Assembly: GCA_023253295.1 (NCBI GenBank)
Contig: JALRGZ010000184.1
Coordinates: 1 to 22,517, forward strand
DNA: 22,517 nucleotides
Direction of reading: 5' to 3'
Source of the DNA: Flavobacterium sp.
Lineage (GTDB): Bacteria; Bacteroidota; Bacteroidia; Flavobacteriales; Flavobacteriaceae
Shown in pieces: positions 22,185-22,517 of the stretch; within the stretch, counting starts at the first letter, position 1, and every line of letters starts with the position of its first letter. The position numbers and the translations under genes were made by a program. The notes under the pieces are model-generated. The model did not search any database and was not told the DNA's origin. It saw only the letters and a list, made by a program, of their open reading frames with translations.

Positions 22185-22517
22185 TTATGAGTTTTTTAAT
22201 AACCTTATTTCTTTTAAAAATAAAGAAAGATTTTCTATTTTGTAATCAATATATTCTTTATCAGACTCTTTTTTCCCCCAGTATTCATCATTGATTAACC
22301 AAACTGTTTTTGCTCCTCTTTCTTTTCCAATTGATAAGTTTTTTGCAATATCTTCAATGTAAAGTGTCTCAGTTGGATCAATTTGAAATTTTTTGACCAT
22401 CAGATCAAATGCTTTTGCCTCAGGTTTTGGACTGTACTCTGCATCAACAATATCAAATACACCGTCAAATTGATCATCAATTCCTAAGTGAGTAGTAATA
22501 TTTTTAACATGTTCTTT
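22185..22517 (-). CDS. HAD-family hydrolase, pyrimidine 5'-nucleotidase-like (5' end beyond the window)
   Basis: The last 110 residues of a HAD phosphatase are present; the frame is open to base 22517, so the N-terminal nucleophile motif (DxD) is missing from view. The visible part reads LGIDDQFDGVFDIVDAEYSP, then KPEAKAF (motif III lysine), then LYIEDIAKNLSIGKERGAKTVWL (motif IV acidic residues E-D). The FD-VFDI and YSPKPE spacing resembles the Sdt1/TIGR01993 pyrimidine 5'-nucleotidase group, which dephosphorylates UMP/CMP-type nucleotides, but other HAD substrates are possible. The internal ATG at 22400 is not the start. It shares an operon with dapD, which need not imply a shared pathway. 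Confidence 0.85.
   Translation of the reverse strand, partial: KEHVKNITTHLGIDDQFDGVFDIVDAEYSPKPEAKAFDLMVKKFQIDPTETLYIEDIAKNLSIGKERGAKTVWLINDEYWGKKESDKEYIDYKIENLSLFLKEIRLLKNS

Noticed and set aside
1..22517. CRISPR arrays, tRNA or rRNA genes, insertion sequences, integrases and attachment repeats
   Set aside because: None were seen when reading both strands: no regularly spaced repeats, no cloverleaf or rRNA-like stretches, and no transposase motifs. A tRNAscan or repeat search would be firmer.

Overview
The window looks like chromosomal DNA of a Flavobacterium-like member of the Bacteroidota (Flavobacteriia). The DNA is AT-rich, start codons lack clear Shine-Dalgarno sites, and several genes are preceded by the Bacteroidota promoter core TAnnTTTG. 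The gene families fit too: a DAHP synthase with a C-terminal chorismate mutase, exported DUF3857/transglutaminase-like proteins, and an alpha-oxoamine synthase fused to acyltransferase-like domains. The assignment rests on recognising families by eye; no search was run.

Left part (1-2440): the 3' part of a DAHP synthase/chorismate mutase gene, then rsgA (ribosome-assembly GTPase) and dtd (D-aminoacyl-tRNA deacylase). rsgA and dtd overlap by one base, and clear terminators close both units.

Central accessory-looking part (2441-8105): a TTG-started 802-residue fusion of a PLP-dependent alpha-oxoamine synthase with GNAT/FemAB-like domains, three tandem paralogues of a small STAS/SpoIIAA-like family, and a cytosolic hybrid histidine kinase with a receiver domain. 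All lie on the + strand. An alpha-oxoamine synthase near a hybrid kinase recalls the CqsA/CqsS and LqsA/LqsS signalling loci, but the proteins differ. A role in sphingolipid- or sulfonolipid-like lipid synthesis is an equally good reading. This is the best candidate for an undescribed system.

Next (8150-14540): a consensus promoter and a structured leader precede a tight operon of three exported DUF3857 proteins and a MazG-like pyrophosphohydrolase. The first DUF3857 protein keeps the transglutaminase-type Cys and His; the other two have lost both.

Right part: aroA (EPSP synthase) and queA (queuosine synthesis), each with its own terminator; then, on the - strand, an exported or membrane-anchored SIMPL protein divergent from kynU (kynureninase). 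A bidirectional terminator separates kynU from a 607-620 residue protein with features of an FMN-type TIM barrel and several conserved-looking cysteines, whose exact function I do not recognise. dapD (lysine/diaminopimelate synthesis) and a partial HAD phosphatase close the window, both on the - strand and 4 bases apart.

No gene-free stretch exceeds 300 bases. The largest gaps (2401-2584 and 8106-8284) hold terminator, promoter and leader-hairpin signals, which are listed.
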